The notes: generated by a model from the letters alone, not told the origin. A stretch of 64,000 nt of DNA from Achatina immaculata (GCA_009760885.1 CM019712.1:27573816-27637815); one strand, 5' to 3'. Counted from the stretch's first letter, positions 46,485 through 57,843 are shown. A program made the numbers and translations.

Positions 46485-46855
46485 ATTATCTATCTTCTCT
46501 TGTATGTTGCTTGTGATTGTCTTTGTGGTTATATTTGCTTGTGATGGCTTCTGGTTGCAGTTTCCTCTGGTTGTGATTGTTTCTATCTGTGGTTGTCTCT
46601 GACTGTGGTTATCTCTGCCTATGGTTATGTCTACTTGCTGTTTCTCTACCTGTGATTGTCTCTGCATATGGTTATTTCTGCCTGTGATTATCTCTGTCTG
46701 TGATTTTCTCCGATTGTAATTGCCTGTCCTTAGTTTTCTATGCTTGTGATGTTCTCTGTTTTTTTATTTGTTCATCTTTTCTGCTTGTGATTATCTTTGT
46801 GACTTATTTTTCGTAAACTTGGTTGTCTCTGCTTTGATTTATTTTATTTTAGAAG
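46485..46855. repeat. degenerate minisatellite beside R1 copy 3
   Basis: Words such as ctgtggttatctctgcc and cctgtgattgtctctgc recur every ~16-18 bp with heavy divergence. Same type as 19430-19795. Confidence 0.65.
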
Positions 46856-46859
46856 CTTG

Positions 46860-47990
46860 AGAATGTCTATGTTTCCATCTGACAGAGTTAAGTTAGTACT
46901 GCCGCACGGTCAGATGGTTAAGAAAATCCTTTATCGTCATCTGCCGATAATCCAACTCGACTCTGACACTCGTGACATTTTCTCTGAAGCACCCCTATTG
47001 GCATACAAACGTGAGCCAAACCTTAAGGACATCCTCGTCCACAGCCACTTGAAGCAGAGCCTTACATATGTTGGCACCAGAAAATGTAACCGCCCGCCCC
47101 CGCTGCGTTACCTGCCCCGTAGTTTGGGAAACGAAAAAAATCACCTTTCCCAAAACTATCCTCACTCTTCATGAGGGATTCACATACGAGTCCCGAAATG
47201 TGATATATGTCATCGTTTGCAAAAGATGCAGGATAACATATATCGGTGAGACTGACCTCAGATTAGGGGACCGCATGCAAAAACATCTGTACGACATCGC
47301 CCAGTATGCTTCGAAACCAGTCCCAAATCATTTCAATGGCCCCAGCCACAGAGGCAAATCTTATTTTCTGGTAACAGCCATTAAACAATGTCACACAGAT
47401 GACACAAGCCGCCTGGCACTTGAGAACCGCTGCATTCAAAATTATGGGACGCTGGAACCATATGGGTTAAACTCGCTGTTTAGTTACACGTAACATCATC
47501 TTCTTCAATCATTATAGTACCTCTCCACTAAATCCACCCCTTCTTACTTTTCAAACTTCCTCACAGCATCACTATGCAACCCCGCTATTTTCTCTGCAAC
47601 TCCTCTTCTCTGCAACACCTCTTCCTCAATCACCTGTTTCAATTTCTCCTAGGTAGACCAGTAGTGCGTCACTCTCTCTCCCCTCCCCGGTTCCCTATCC
47701 ACCACCCCCAGTTACAAACCACCGACCACATGTCACAGGTCTCTATTTAAACAATTTCCACGTCCTACCAGATCCATTCCTGACACACACCGCCGGACAA
47801 GCCACACCTTGCAATTTACAGCTAAGTACTCCTTTAAAACAAAAATTTTTTTTTAACAGTATTCATGTAAATCTATACTTTATCTCCTCTCCCTATTTCT
47901 TCGTCCTGTATGTTTTTGTATGATTAAGGCTCACGCCGAAACGTCACAACTTTGTAATCGTTAAGTAATAAAACTGCTCCTACTTTTTTC
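46860..47990 (+). mobile_element. PLE copy 1: linker, GIY-YIG domain and 3' UTR
   Basis: Two frames joined by a shift near 47090. The first (46857-47174) holds the linker (GQMVKKILYRHLP, REPNLKDILVHSHLKQS). The second (to 47493) holds the endonuclease: NVIYVIVCKRCRITYIGET contains the VIY...YIG pair of strands, LRLGDRMQKH has the catalytic Arg, and LALENRCIQNYG has the conserved Glu. PLE endonucleases nick the target for priming. The upstream reverse transcriptase is missing. The 3' UTR (47494-47990) contains ggctcacgccgaaacgtcac and ends near aataaaactgctcc. It truncates against the R1-side minisatellite on the left. Confidence 0.9.
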
Positions 47991-47999
47991 GATTTTATA

Positions 48000-48410
48000 C
48001 ATGTCCTAAATCGTAATCTACATGTTCTTGACTGAAACTGCTGATAATGTTTATTATTTGGACTCTTCACAGTGTTGTTCAATATTTTAAGTTCAGTTTT
48101 ATAACTGTATTATAGCAATGTCTTTGTCATCAGAGGAAGCTGAAGTGATAGGGTGCTCTCTGTATACTTCAAAGGAAACAATAAGAAACAGCGGGTATAT
48201 ATGACATAAAAACAAGCATGATGGAGATGGAAAATGACACAGCTACTCCTGTAATCGGCTTGACTGGTTGGACAGAAAACACACCTTGTTGTCATAGCGA
48301 CGGACACCCAGAGGATGTTTCATGAGATCAACAGCGACATGCTTCGCAGGGAGTGGGCCAACCAACTCTCAGACAGGGGGCTTTACACGGATCTACTGTC
48401 CTGCTAGGGA
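48000..48410 (+). pseudogene. VWA-type unit D (truncated)
   Basis: Matches unit A from aatctacatgttcttgactg. The conserved block (48298 onward after gttgtcatag) reads ATDTQRMFHEINSDMLRREW, then ANQLSDRGLYTDLLSC and a stop. At 48411 it jumps to the tctgtgtcatgaactcg region of the next unit, so the ~1 kb spacer is deleted. Confidence 0.6.
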
Positions 48411-49695
48411 ATTTCTGTGTCATGAACTCGTTTCTTACCGAGTGTCACGATCCTTCTTGTCTACTGAAACGTTACTAATGACTGTGCCTACAAAACACCT
48501 TTCTTTGGAGGTGCTAGTTGACACAGTCGATTTTGTCAAGGTCTAATCCTATAAAAATGTATTCTCTTACTTCACCGTACGAAAGCCTCGTTGTTTATTA
48601 TGTATAAAAAATTGTTACATCAAAATTGTGTCCATTAGCATACGCTTCATTCCATTACATGATCGTATGTTTAGTTCAAATACCTTGTATCGTCTAAACA
48701 TGTATGTACAATTACATGTAAAGTCGTTCAAGTGACATGTTAAAAATGAAAATTTTAAACAAAATAAGGAGAAACACTGTCTTATATCCTGCTGTATATT
48801 TTGCTCTCTTTACAATTATTACCATCAGTCCCCCTATCTGCTCATATGTCCGTTCATCAGTCTTGTTCATGTTTCTCTCTTCCTGTGTAATTGTTTATGT
48901 ATTTAACTGTTATGTTCTTGTAGTAGTACCTCTTTGTGAGAAGGAAGGTAAAAGTGTGATTTTGGTTTTTCCTTGTAGCACCTGATAATGACCTGCAATG
49001 TCTAAAAATACTCTCTGTGATAGACAGCTCGGGAAGTATCGGCTTTATATGGCATTGCCGCTACGTATAACACTGAGTTTCTGTTTCTTGTTTTATCGTT
49101 TTACCTTGAGCACAGACGTGCACATAGCAAAATGACACAGCTGCTCCTGTAATCGGCTTGACTGGTTAAAAAGAAAAACACACTTTGATGTCATAGAGAC
49201 GGACACCCAGAGCAGGTTTCATGAGATAAACAGCGACATACTTTGCAGGGAGTGGACGAAGCAACTCTCAGACTGCAGGCCTCACTCGGATCTACTGTCC
49301 TGAGCATGAAGTAGTTCATGGTAATAAGGCGGCCGACCTGGTGGATAAGGTCCCCATGCATGATATATTAAGACTGGATAAGTGGGTCGTCTCTTAACGT
49401 TATGATGGATATAATTCAGTAAACATGAACACCTGATATGGAAGTGTAGGGGTAGAGGAGTTGAGGAAGTCTTGAAGGTGGGGGGGGGGGGGGGTCTGGG
49501 GAAAAGAAAATTCTCACTTTTGGATTCAAGTCCATCACAGCACAATCAGGGCACCACAGAGACAATCAGTGCATATACCTTACAGTAGCCGTACAGATAG
49601 GGGAATGTCCTGTCTCTACTGACGTACCTCCTGAGATCAGTGTTTCAATGCAACAACAGACATTCTCCGTGTATTTCATTAGGTAGCACTTTCTG
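48411..49695 (+). pseudogene. VWA-type unit E (degraded)
   Basis: Carries the 21-nt exon (48927-48947, VPLCEKE, splice sites kept), then the VWA exon counterpart at 48979-49060 with DSSGSIG intact but a one-base insertion after it and the donor gtacgt changed to ctacgt. The block after gatgtcatag (49197 onward) reads ETDTQSRFHEINSDILCREW. The tRNA-like element is deleted. It ends where the PLE begins, near 49696. Confidence 0.7.
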
Positions 49696-50509
49696 CTTGT
49701 AGGTGTGCCTAAACAGCTGTCCTTCTCTTCACATTAAGGCACATCTACCTTCTATCTTCTTCCTAAAATCCACAATCCAGGTAACCCTGGACGTCCCATT
49801 GTATCAGTGTGTTCATGCCCCACTGAGCACATCTCTGACTTTTTGGACAGCATTTTCCAGCCGATAGTACACAAACTACCCTCCTTTTTGAAAGATACCA
49901 ACCACGCCTTAAGACATCTTTCTCTTTGATGTCTGCTCCCTATACACTTCTATCCCCCATGAGGATGGACTCTTAGCACTCCCCTATTTTCTCGACAAAG
50001 ACCCTCACCCCACCACTAGCACTGACACCATAATCAGACTTACACGGCTAGTACTAAACCTAATTCTTTTGAATTCAACGGCGAATACTTCGAGCAAATC
50101 AGTGTGTGTTGCCAAGGGAACGAAAATGAGTCCCAGTTATGCATGCCTATTTATGGGCTTTATGGAATTCAAATTATGGGAAACCTCCACTGGCAGACTT
50201 CCAGAATTCTATAAAAGGTATATCGATTATGGCATTGGGATCACAAGTATGCCACATAAAGAGCTAAAAAATGTTACTGAATTCGCCAACTCACTCAATA
50301 ACAACATAAATTTCATTTATGAAATTTCTGACGAGTCTGTTAACTTTTTAGACATTAAAATATCTATTGGCAGAAACAGGCTTGTCACTTCTGTATTTCA
50401 CAAGCCCAACGATAGCCACATCTATTTACTTTACACCTCCTCTCATCTTGAAGCCTGTAAAAACTCTATCCCATACTCCCAACTCCTCCGTCTTCGCCGC
50501 ATATGTCAG
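49696..50509 (+). mobile_element. PLE copy 2: reverse transcriptase part
   Basis: In broken frames: [13 protein letters not shown] near 49775, [15 protein letters not shown] near 49930 (motif A, catalytic Asp), then from 50069 GTKMSPSYACLFMGFMEFKL (motif B) and FYKRYIDYGIGI, where the expected YIDD reads YIDY, so one catalytic Asp is lost. DESVNFLDIKISI and HLEACKNSIPYSQLLRLRRI are the typical later PLE segments. The frame is lost before 50060. PLE reverse transcriptases are related to telomerase. The left end is truncated. The right end is split by an insertion at 50510. Confidence 0.9.
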
Positions 50510-51195
50510 TATAGCAGTATATTGAATGTTTGGATGTAAGATAGATAACTCATCTGAGAATTGGAATGTGTGTATAAAATGAGTTATCTTCTAAAGTAAT
50601 CTGCTGTTTGTGAGTAGACTCCATCTCCTTGTCTCGGAATGCACGAGGGTCACGCTTGGGGAGTGATAGGAAAAAGGTCAGGTGAGAGAGAAATCATATG
50701 ACTGAGGGACAGGGTGTTTTGTGTATCGTCTGAGTTGGACGTAGATTAGGGTGTTAGAAATGTTGTTTAGTGAAATGGATGTAGAATAGAATTTATTAGG
50801 TTGTTCTGATGGCGACAGTAGTTTGCCGGGAACATATATTGTATCGTGGAGATGTCCAGTCTTGTGTCCATGGATTCTGTTGATGCTTTTTGTCGTTCTC
50901 GTCATATCGCTCATCGACTCATCGTCTCCCCGTGCATCATTAAAGTCATTTTAACTGTAAAGTTGCTGCTTCTGTATTACTATTTCCACTGAGAGAGAAT
51001 GAACCTGGGAGCAAGTAAGTCTGTGAAGTGAGTAACAAAACAGACGCAAAACAACGTAGAATAGTAATGTAAGAAAGAACATTATTCCAGTGGACAGTAG
51101 TGGGAATATACACAGAAATGAATAGCAATACATCTACAGTTTACATTCTAGCAGGAGATAGAAGAGAGAATCACCCGAGAATCCTGCTTTATCAG
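50506..51195. mobile_element. 682-bp unknown insertion within the PLE
   Basis: 50510-51191 separates RLRRIC-Q from DHLDFIDQSNK of one PLE reading. It is flanked by tcag at 50506-50509 and 51192-51195. Its ends are tatagcag and ctgcttta, inverted repeats with one mismatch in eight. It holds a tgtataaaatg TATA-like word (~50573) and an attaaa at ~50939. No transposase is seen. It could be a short non-autonomous DNA transposon or a solo LTR. Confidence 0.6.
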
Positions 51196-52432
51196 GATCA
51201 TTTGGACTTTATAGATCAGTCCAACAAGTTATTAGAATATTTCCGTCATCGCCACTACCCAGAAAAGGTCCTTCGAGAAGCATTCAACCGTATCCAACTA
51301 GTGAGCCGCAAAGAAGCATTCAGAAAAAAAAGCCTTTAGCTCCACTTGACAAAGTTAAGTTAGTACTGCCTTTTCACCCGCATGGTCAGATGGTTAAGAA
51401 AATTCTTTATCGTCATCTACCGCTAATCCAACTCGACCCCGACACTCGCGACATTTTCTCTGATCCCCCCTTGTTGGCATACAAACGTGAGCCAAACCTT
51501 AAAGACATCCTCGTCCACAGCAACTTGAAGCAGAGCCTTACATATGTTGGCACCAGAAAATGTAACTGCCCCCGCTGCGTTACCTGCCTGGTAGAATGCG
51601 AAACGAAAACGATCACCTTTCCCAAAACTATCCTCACTCTTCATGAGGGATTCACATGCGAGTCCCGTAATGTGATATATGTCATCGTGTGCAAAAGATG
51701 CAGGATAACGTATGTTGGTGAGACTGACCTCAGATTAGGGGACCGCATGCAAAAACATCTGTACGACATCTCCCAGTATGCTTCGAAACCAATCTCAGAT
51801 CATTTCAATGGCCCCATCCACAGAGGCAAATCTTATTTTCTGGTAACAGCCATTAAACAATGTCACACAGATGACACAAGCCGCCTGGCGAGTGAGATCT
51901 GCTGCATTCAAAATTACAGGACGCTGGAGCCACATGGGTTAAACTCGCTGTTCAGCTACACTTAACATTCTCTTCAATCATTATAGTACCTCTCCACTAA
52001 GCTCCACCCCTGATTACTTGTCAAACCTCCTCACAGCATCACTTTGCACCCCCTCTTTCCCAATCATCTATTTCAACTTCTTCTGGCTAGGTCAATATTG
52101 TATCACTCTCTCTCCCTTCCTCGGTTCCCCATCCACCACCCCCAGTTACAATCCACCGACCACATATCACAGGTCTCCATTTAAACAGTCTCCACGTTCT
52201 AATAAATCCATTCCTGACACACACCGCCGGACAAGCCGCATTTTACAATTTACAGCTAAGTACTTTATTTAATTTTTCTTTTTAATAGTATTGATGTGAA
52301 TCTATACTTTATCTCCTCTCTCTGTCTCTTCGTTCTGTATGTTTTTGTATGATTAAGTCTCACGCCGAAACGTCACAACTTTGTAATCGTTAAGTAATAA
52401 AGCTGTTCCTACATTTTTCCTAGTTTATACAT
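51192..52432 (+). mobile_element. PLE copy 2: linker, GIY-YIG domain and 3' UTR
   Basis: Linker QDHLDFIDQSNKLLEYFRHR then a frameshift at an oligo(A) run near 51330. From 51390 one 191-codon frame covers the REPNLKDILVH segment, CNCPRCVTC (a Cys motif typical of PLE endonucleases), NVIYVIVCKRCRITYVGET, LRLGDRMQKH and LASEICCIQNY, ending NSLFSYT. All recognisable GIY-YIG key residues are present. The 3' UTR to ~52432 matches copy 1 including tctcacgccgaaacgtcac and aataaagctg. Confidence 0.92.
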
Positions 52433-52439
52433 TCTGTTA

Positions 52440-52820
52440 TCACAGCTTTATTGCACTGCTTCGTGCATAGTTATATACTTATACAATAATTATTGTGTGT
52501 TTCTCTTAGCCTCATCTGGCTTTCTGCTGTAACATGAACTGCATTTGGAATCGTGAGATAAAATGGGCAGCAGCAATCTACACCAAATAATAAACAGCAG
52601 CTGATAACTGTGAACACAGGCCATGACTTGTTGTCTCTCAGTTTCTGTTTCCTGACCTGACTCTTGGTTTTCTTCTGGCATATCTTGTAGGTCAATGTTG
52701 GCTTTTCTCTATAACGTCCATCCTTATTTATCTCTAGATCCTGCCCCTGTCATCTCTTTAGTGTGAACATTTTTAGTTTGTTTCTACTTCCCGATTCTCT
52801 CTTAGTTTACCGGCCGTTAC
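52440..52820 (+). repeat. segmental duplication S1, right copy, part 1
   Basis: Matches 34200-34560 (tgctgtaacatgaactgcat, caatgttggcttttctctat, gatctagatcctgccc-type words). It runs to cggccgttac, where the minisatellite starts. Confidence 0.85.
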
Positions 52821-53270
52821 TTTCCTAGCAGAGCTGACCAGTAACTTTCCTAGCAGAGCTGACCAGTAACTTTCCTAGCAGAGCTGACCAGTAACTTTCC
52901 TAGCAGAGCTGACCAGTAACTTTCCTAGCAGTGCTGACCAGTAACTTTCCTAGCAGTGCTGACCAGTAACTTTCCTAGCAGTGCTGACCAGTAACTTTCC
53001 TAGCAGAGCTGACCAGTAACTTTCCTAGCAGAGCTGACCAGTAACTTTCCTAGCAGAGCTGACCAGTAACTTTCCTAGCAGAGCTGACCAGTAACTTTCC
53101 TAGCAGAGCTGACCAGTAACTTTCCTAGCAGAGCTGACCAGTAACTTTCCTAGCAGAGCTGACCAGTAACTTTCCTAGCAGAGCTGACCAGTAACTTTCC
53201 TAGCAGAGCTGACCAGTAACTTTCCTAGCAGAGCTGACCAGTAACTTTCCTAGCAGAGCTGACCAGTAAC
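52821..53270. repeat. 25-bp minisatellite, 18 copies
   Basis: Eighteen nearly identical copies of tttcctagcagagctgacca plus gtaac. Copies 5-7 carry gcagtgct in place of gcagagct as a block, showing spread of a variant by slippage or unequal exchange. The paralogous site at 34565-34589 has one copy. Confidence 0.97.
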
Positions 53271-53706
53271 GTCCCGAGAAGTTTGTAAAGTTCATTGTTT
53301 ACTTTTCCAACTCTCTGTTCTCCATTTCTGATAACTTCTGTAGGCCTTGATATCAGAATTTTATAACTATTTTTCTTGTTCTTATCAGTTGAAGAAGGGT
53401 AAAAAAACCACGTGGAGGTAGTATAAATTTTAGAATACAAACATTTCTTGTTGACCCTGAAAACCATCATAAACAGTTTTCATCTTTGACATAAACTGTT
53501 CAGCAATATGACGCTTATCAGATCTGTCATGGGGTATATCGTATGTCCCACCATGTAAGTCGCACCTGCGTATAAGAAATACAGACATATAATACACACA
53601 TGAGTATCAGATGCAGCGGGGTAGTCTCTCTTGAAAGAATGAGGGGGATCAAGTTCGAGGAAAATTCTGGACATTTAGTTTCGCTTCAAATTATTACTTC
53701 CCAGGT
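53271..53706 (+). repeat. segmental duplication S1, right copy, part 2
   Basis: Matches 34590-35050 without the LINE-A insertion at 34665 (agtttgtaaagttcattgtt, cttatcagatctgtc, agtcgcacctgcgtata). Confidence 0.8.
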
Positions 53707-53715
53707 TATATATAT

Positions 53716-53794
<79 letters not shown>

Positions 53795-54275
53795 ACATGT
53801 TTGCATGTTTCTACATATAATGTGAGAACATACACTTTTTATGTTTGTGTGTTTCTGCATATAAGGCGAGACGAACACACAATTTTTATATGCTTGTATG
53901 CTTCTAAATATAAGGTGAGGATAACATACAATTTTTGTATGTGTGTATGTTTCTACATATAAAGTGAGGATAACACACAATTTTTGTATGTGTGTATGTT
54001 TCTACATATAAGGTGAGGAGAACATACAATTTTTGTATGTGTGTATGTTTCTACATATAAGGTGAGGATAACATACAATTTTTGTATGTGTGCATGTTTC
54101 TACATATAAGGTGAGAATAACATACAATTTTTGTATGTGTATATGTTTCTAAATATAAGGTGAGGATAACATACATTTTTTTATGTGTGTATTTTTCTAC
54201 ATATAAGGTGAAGATAACATACAATTTTTGTATGTGTGTATGTTTCTACATATAAGGTGAGGAGAACATATGAAG
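53707..54275. repeat. (TA)n/(GT)n tract and 49-bp minisatellite
   Basis: at/ac/gt dinucleotide runs at 53707-53800, then about nine copies of a 49-bp unit (tacatataaggtgaggataa plus catacaatttttgtatgtgt). Within the unit catacaattttTGTATG is a small palindrome. Confidence 0.92.
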
Positions 54276-54779
54276 GGGGGAGGGAAGAGTACTATGTGCC
54301 TGTGTGTGTATACGTCGTCCTCGTGTGGCTGTGTGTTTTTCTGTTTACATCAGTGAGTGTTTCCCAAACTGTGCGAAACCGACGTAGAAGGGATCAGAAA
54401 GTGTGTGGGGGTGGGGGTGTGTGATGGTGAAAAAAATGGGTCACTAAAAATGCAATGAAAGAAAAGGGGCAATGGGGGATGCACTGAGGGGAAACGAGGC
54501 ATCGATCCGGGGCAGAATATCTTCCTTCTTTTTTTACCTGATAGTGAGAACCTCGTGACCCTACATGAAACTCACCCATCACATTAAACGTTAAGAAAAT
54601 AATGCAGAAGGCGAGTTATAAATGTACTCCTTCATATTGTTTAGGAAACTGATTTGCTTGCTGAAGTTTTTGTTGTGCAATGCATACCTTAGTCTGATAG
54701 GACAATGTACGTGTACAAAAAAATACATAAACAGATCGTTGAGGATGTTCTGTCTGAGAAAATGTGGCGGGAGTCTGAA
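54276..54779. other. no gene seen
   Basis: GC-richer g-runs at 54395-54425. Nothing recognised. This stretch has no counterpart at the left S1 copy, so it expanded or inserted here together with the 49-bp array. Confidence 0.4.
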
Positions 54780-54945
54780 CAAGCCTGGGAAACACTGTCT
54801 TATGTCTTTCTGTATATTTTACTCTCTTTACAATCACTCACAATCAGTCCACCTATTTGTTCACAAGTCCGTTCATCAGTTTATCCATGTTTCTTTCCTC
54901 GTGCGTAAGTGTTAACATATTTAACTGTTATTACAAATAGTCTAT
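54780..54945 (+). pseudogene. VWA-type unit relic G (intron part)
   Basis: aaacactgtcttatgtcttt, ctctttacaatcactcac and atatttaactgttatta match the intron just upstream of the 21-nt exon in units B, C and E. The exons themselves are absent. Confidence 0.6.
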
Positions 54946-55450
54946 CGCAATGTTAACACTGAAATTATTCACAATCACAGTTAAGACTATAGTTTTTTTA
55001 ATTTTCTTTCATTTCAATATTTTTTAATTTGTTACCCACAGAACGTATTCTCTCCATCTATTGTATTGTTTTTAATGAGAGACACTTGCCAAGATACCAC
55101 ATTTTTATCTTGTTAGTGTGAAGCTTATTTATAACTTGTTTTTTTTGGAGTTATTTCCCCTAGCATTATAGTAATTCTTGCACAAGTTTGAACATATTTA
55201 TCATTGAAATATTGCATTACTTTCTTTATTTATGAACACGTACAGTTCAGAATTTCCCTTTTCCCGTGTGACAGATTATAATACTAATATGTTATACTTC
55301 CACAGAAGAAAAGAGATAGTTCAGACTTGATCTTGACCTCCATGAACCTCTTATGAACTGTCTCGCTGCAGCCAGGCTTTGTAAGTTCTGAAGTCTGCAC
55401 AAGTTACAGGAAAATATAATTAAATGATAAATAATGACAAATAATGTCCT
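54946..55450 (+). repeat. segmental duplication S1, right copy, part 3
   Basis: Matches 35070-35410. It includes the 75-nt block 55306-55380 between acttccacag and gtaagttctg. One frame reads KKRDSSDLILTSMNLL then stops. The left copy has an earlier stop, so it looks untranslated or dead. Confidence 0.75.
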
Positions 55451-55507
55451 TTCATATTATATTTTCACTTGTCTATGTTTGTTATGTTCAACTTCATCTC
55501 TCTCTCT

Positions 55508-55985
55508 AAAGTATAAAAATCAGGATATTTATGAGTAATGTTCTAAGTGTACTACTCTATGGAAGTGAATGCTGGAAAATCACCAAAACCATAGAAAACA
55601 AGTTGAATTCTTTCCAGACTAAATGTGTACGAAGATTTAGAAAAATATTTTGGCCAAACACCATAAGAAATAACATCTTATTAGCAGAAATGCAGATGAA
55701 ACCACTGACAACAATTATTGAGGAAAGACGCTGGCGATGGTTGGGACATGTGCTCCGAATGACTGACAACTCACTACCAAAAATAGCACTAAGATGGACA
55801 CCACAGGGGAGCAGAAGTAAGGGTAGACCAAAAGAGACATGGAGAAGAACAACAGAAAGGATGTTGAGTAATAGAGGGCTCACCTGGGCAAGAGCAGAAA
55901 AAAAGGCGAAGGACAGGCATTTGTGGAAAACCCTTGCGGAAGCCCCATGTGCCCTAGGCACTTATGGTTCAGGGAGAGAGAGATG
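55508..55985 (+). mobile_element. LINE-C, 5'-truncated
   Basis: One 163-codon frame (55531-56022) reads NVLSVLLYGSECWKITK, RKIFWPNTIRNNILLAEMQM and EERRWRWLGHVLRMTDNSL, then RSKGRPKETWRRTTERML, with the terminal gaagccccatgtgccctagg and gagagaga. It holds only the C-terminal region downstream of the polymerase. It is the best-preserved LINE-C fragment. Confidence 0.9.
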
Positions 55986-56289
55986 GCTTGAGTGTTGTAT
56001 TTCTTATGCTGCATTTCTGTAAATGTTAGAATGAATGTGAGAAAGCGATTACTTTTATTTCATGTAGTTATATAACTGTGACTGTGGAAAGTATGAAAAA
56101 GAGATGGTGTATTATTATCCACGCTTTCTAATCTAATTAACACATGCTGAATGATTGTTGAATGAGTTAAAGTTGTATGATAAGGACAAAATGTTACATG
56201 AGCCTGCGTGCCCTTTTGAAATTAAATTCTGTTCGTTCGTTCGTTCATGCGTTCTCACTCTTAGTCGCCTAACGATTTGTACATGTTTA
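55986..56289. other. no gene seen
   Basis: Contains a short (gttc)n run at 56231-56246. Nothing else recognised. Confidence 0.45.
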
Positions 56290-56465
56290 CGACATACCTG
56301 CAATAAGTATATTACGACATACCTGCAATAAGTCTATTACGACATACCTGCAATAAGTCTATTACGACATACCTGCAATAAGTCTATTACGACATACCTG
56401 CAGTAAGTCTATTACGACATACCTGCAGTAAGTCTATTACGACATACCTGCAGTAAGTCTATTAT
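56290..56465. repeat. 25-bp minisatellite, 7 copies
   Basis: Seven copies of gacatacctgcaataagtct plus attac. The last three have cagtaag in place of caataag. Confidence 0.95.
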
Positions 56466-57553
56466 ATCAGTGCTCTTCTTTATCTGTGATAGAATCTGTG
56501 TTTTTCTCTAGATGTAGAGAGCAGAGACTACTCTGAGTTAAAAGTGGCCTGGTAATTATGTATCTCTTTGACTGTAAAGAATGTGTCTGAATGTGAAGAT
56601 ATTTTCTAAACATAACTGACAGCCTTGATAAGTGGTTTTCATGAATGTTTTCTTAGTTTATCATTGTCTGTCATGAACTGATTGTATTTAATGACATTTG
56701 TGGCCGAGATAAAGTGTAAAATGTCAAACGGACTTGCATGAATCATTCCTTACATTCAAAAATAACTTTAATTTCTCTGTCTCTCTTTGTCTCTTTCTCT
56801 CACACACACACAGACACACACACACACACCTTCTTCTCAGTAGTTTTAATATTTTCATGTCCATTTCTGAAGAAACAATTTGCCTCCACTCTTACCTGTT
56901 CCTGACCTTATATCTCCACTTGATTAGTTCTCTTAGCTCTTCTTGCATTCTGTCTCGTCATCTTTGCCTTGACTTTTTTTAACAACAGAGAACGAAATTA
57001 AATAAAGTAATGGACTCCAAGACAGAAATAACTCTTATGTTTATGAACATAACCTTGACACCAATCCAGTCTTCTGGTCTCAGAATATACTTTCTGAAGT
57101 CCGGGTCTTAATTTCGCAGTAACACAGAACCACCCTGCCCTAGCTACACTGGGGGAAGCTGTAAGAAGCTGTAGGTGACAGTTTGTAGAAAATCTTCCTG
57201 TAGATGTTTCAGCTTTTTTGCCAGGAAACCATGACTGCTCACGTCAATCTCCCTCCGTCTAAGTTCAAAGGTGAACAATAAGTAACTTTAAAACATGTCC
57301 AGTGATCCTTTAAATTAGCGGTATTTAAACTTTTTTAAAAAAAATCCCGTGCACTCTTTTTACCTATGTCAAAATAACATTCCTGCCCACACCCACCAAT
57401 CTGTGGTCCCATCCCTCTCCTCCTAAGACTGTCAGACTCAAAAAGTGCATCCCAAATAATATGTATATAATATTCAAACAGTTTGGGGGTTATAATCCTT
57501 TCTCCTCATTGAAACACTAACATCCGTTCTCCTGGGAGAGTATTCCCCACAGG
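56466..57553. other. no gene seen
   Basis: (CA)n at about 56801-56829. No exon or element was recognised. Confidence 0.45.
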
Positions 57554-57843
57554 TTGAGAAGCAATGCTTTAATGTTTTCCAACATAGAAAATTGCCACAC
57601 ATTAGACCTCGTTGAAGAGAGACTGTCATGGGAGATTTGTTACAGCTTTGATTTAGACAGACAAGAGAGACAACTGGGGAATATCAGACCAGACAACAAT
57701 TACGGATTACTGCGTAGCCAAACAGGACAAGGTCCATTCGAGCGTTTAACACAAGTGGAAAATTTGACTGACAGGAAAGAAAAGAAAAAAAGAACTAATT
57801 CAACTGAAACTGAAAAGAGAAATAATCATAAACGTAAGTAACC
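57554..57843 (+). repeat. segment E, copy 2, left part
   Basis: 57760-57843 matches 37430-37510 (aggaaagaaaagaaaaaaag versus aggccggaaagacaagaaaa). A 95-codon frame starts at 57554 and runs into aaacgtaagt. No family is recognised, and the counterpart at 37 kb is not open, so I do not treat it as a gene. Confidence 0.6.

Noticed and set aside
57554..57841. 95-codon frame ending at aaacgtaagt, looking like a first exon
   Set aside because: Its only paralogue (37 kb) is not open, the 3' half is Lys/Arg-rich low complexity, and the gtaag overlaps a LINE-D target duplication.
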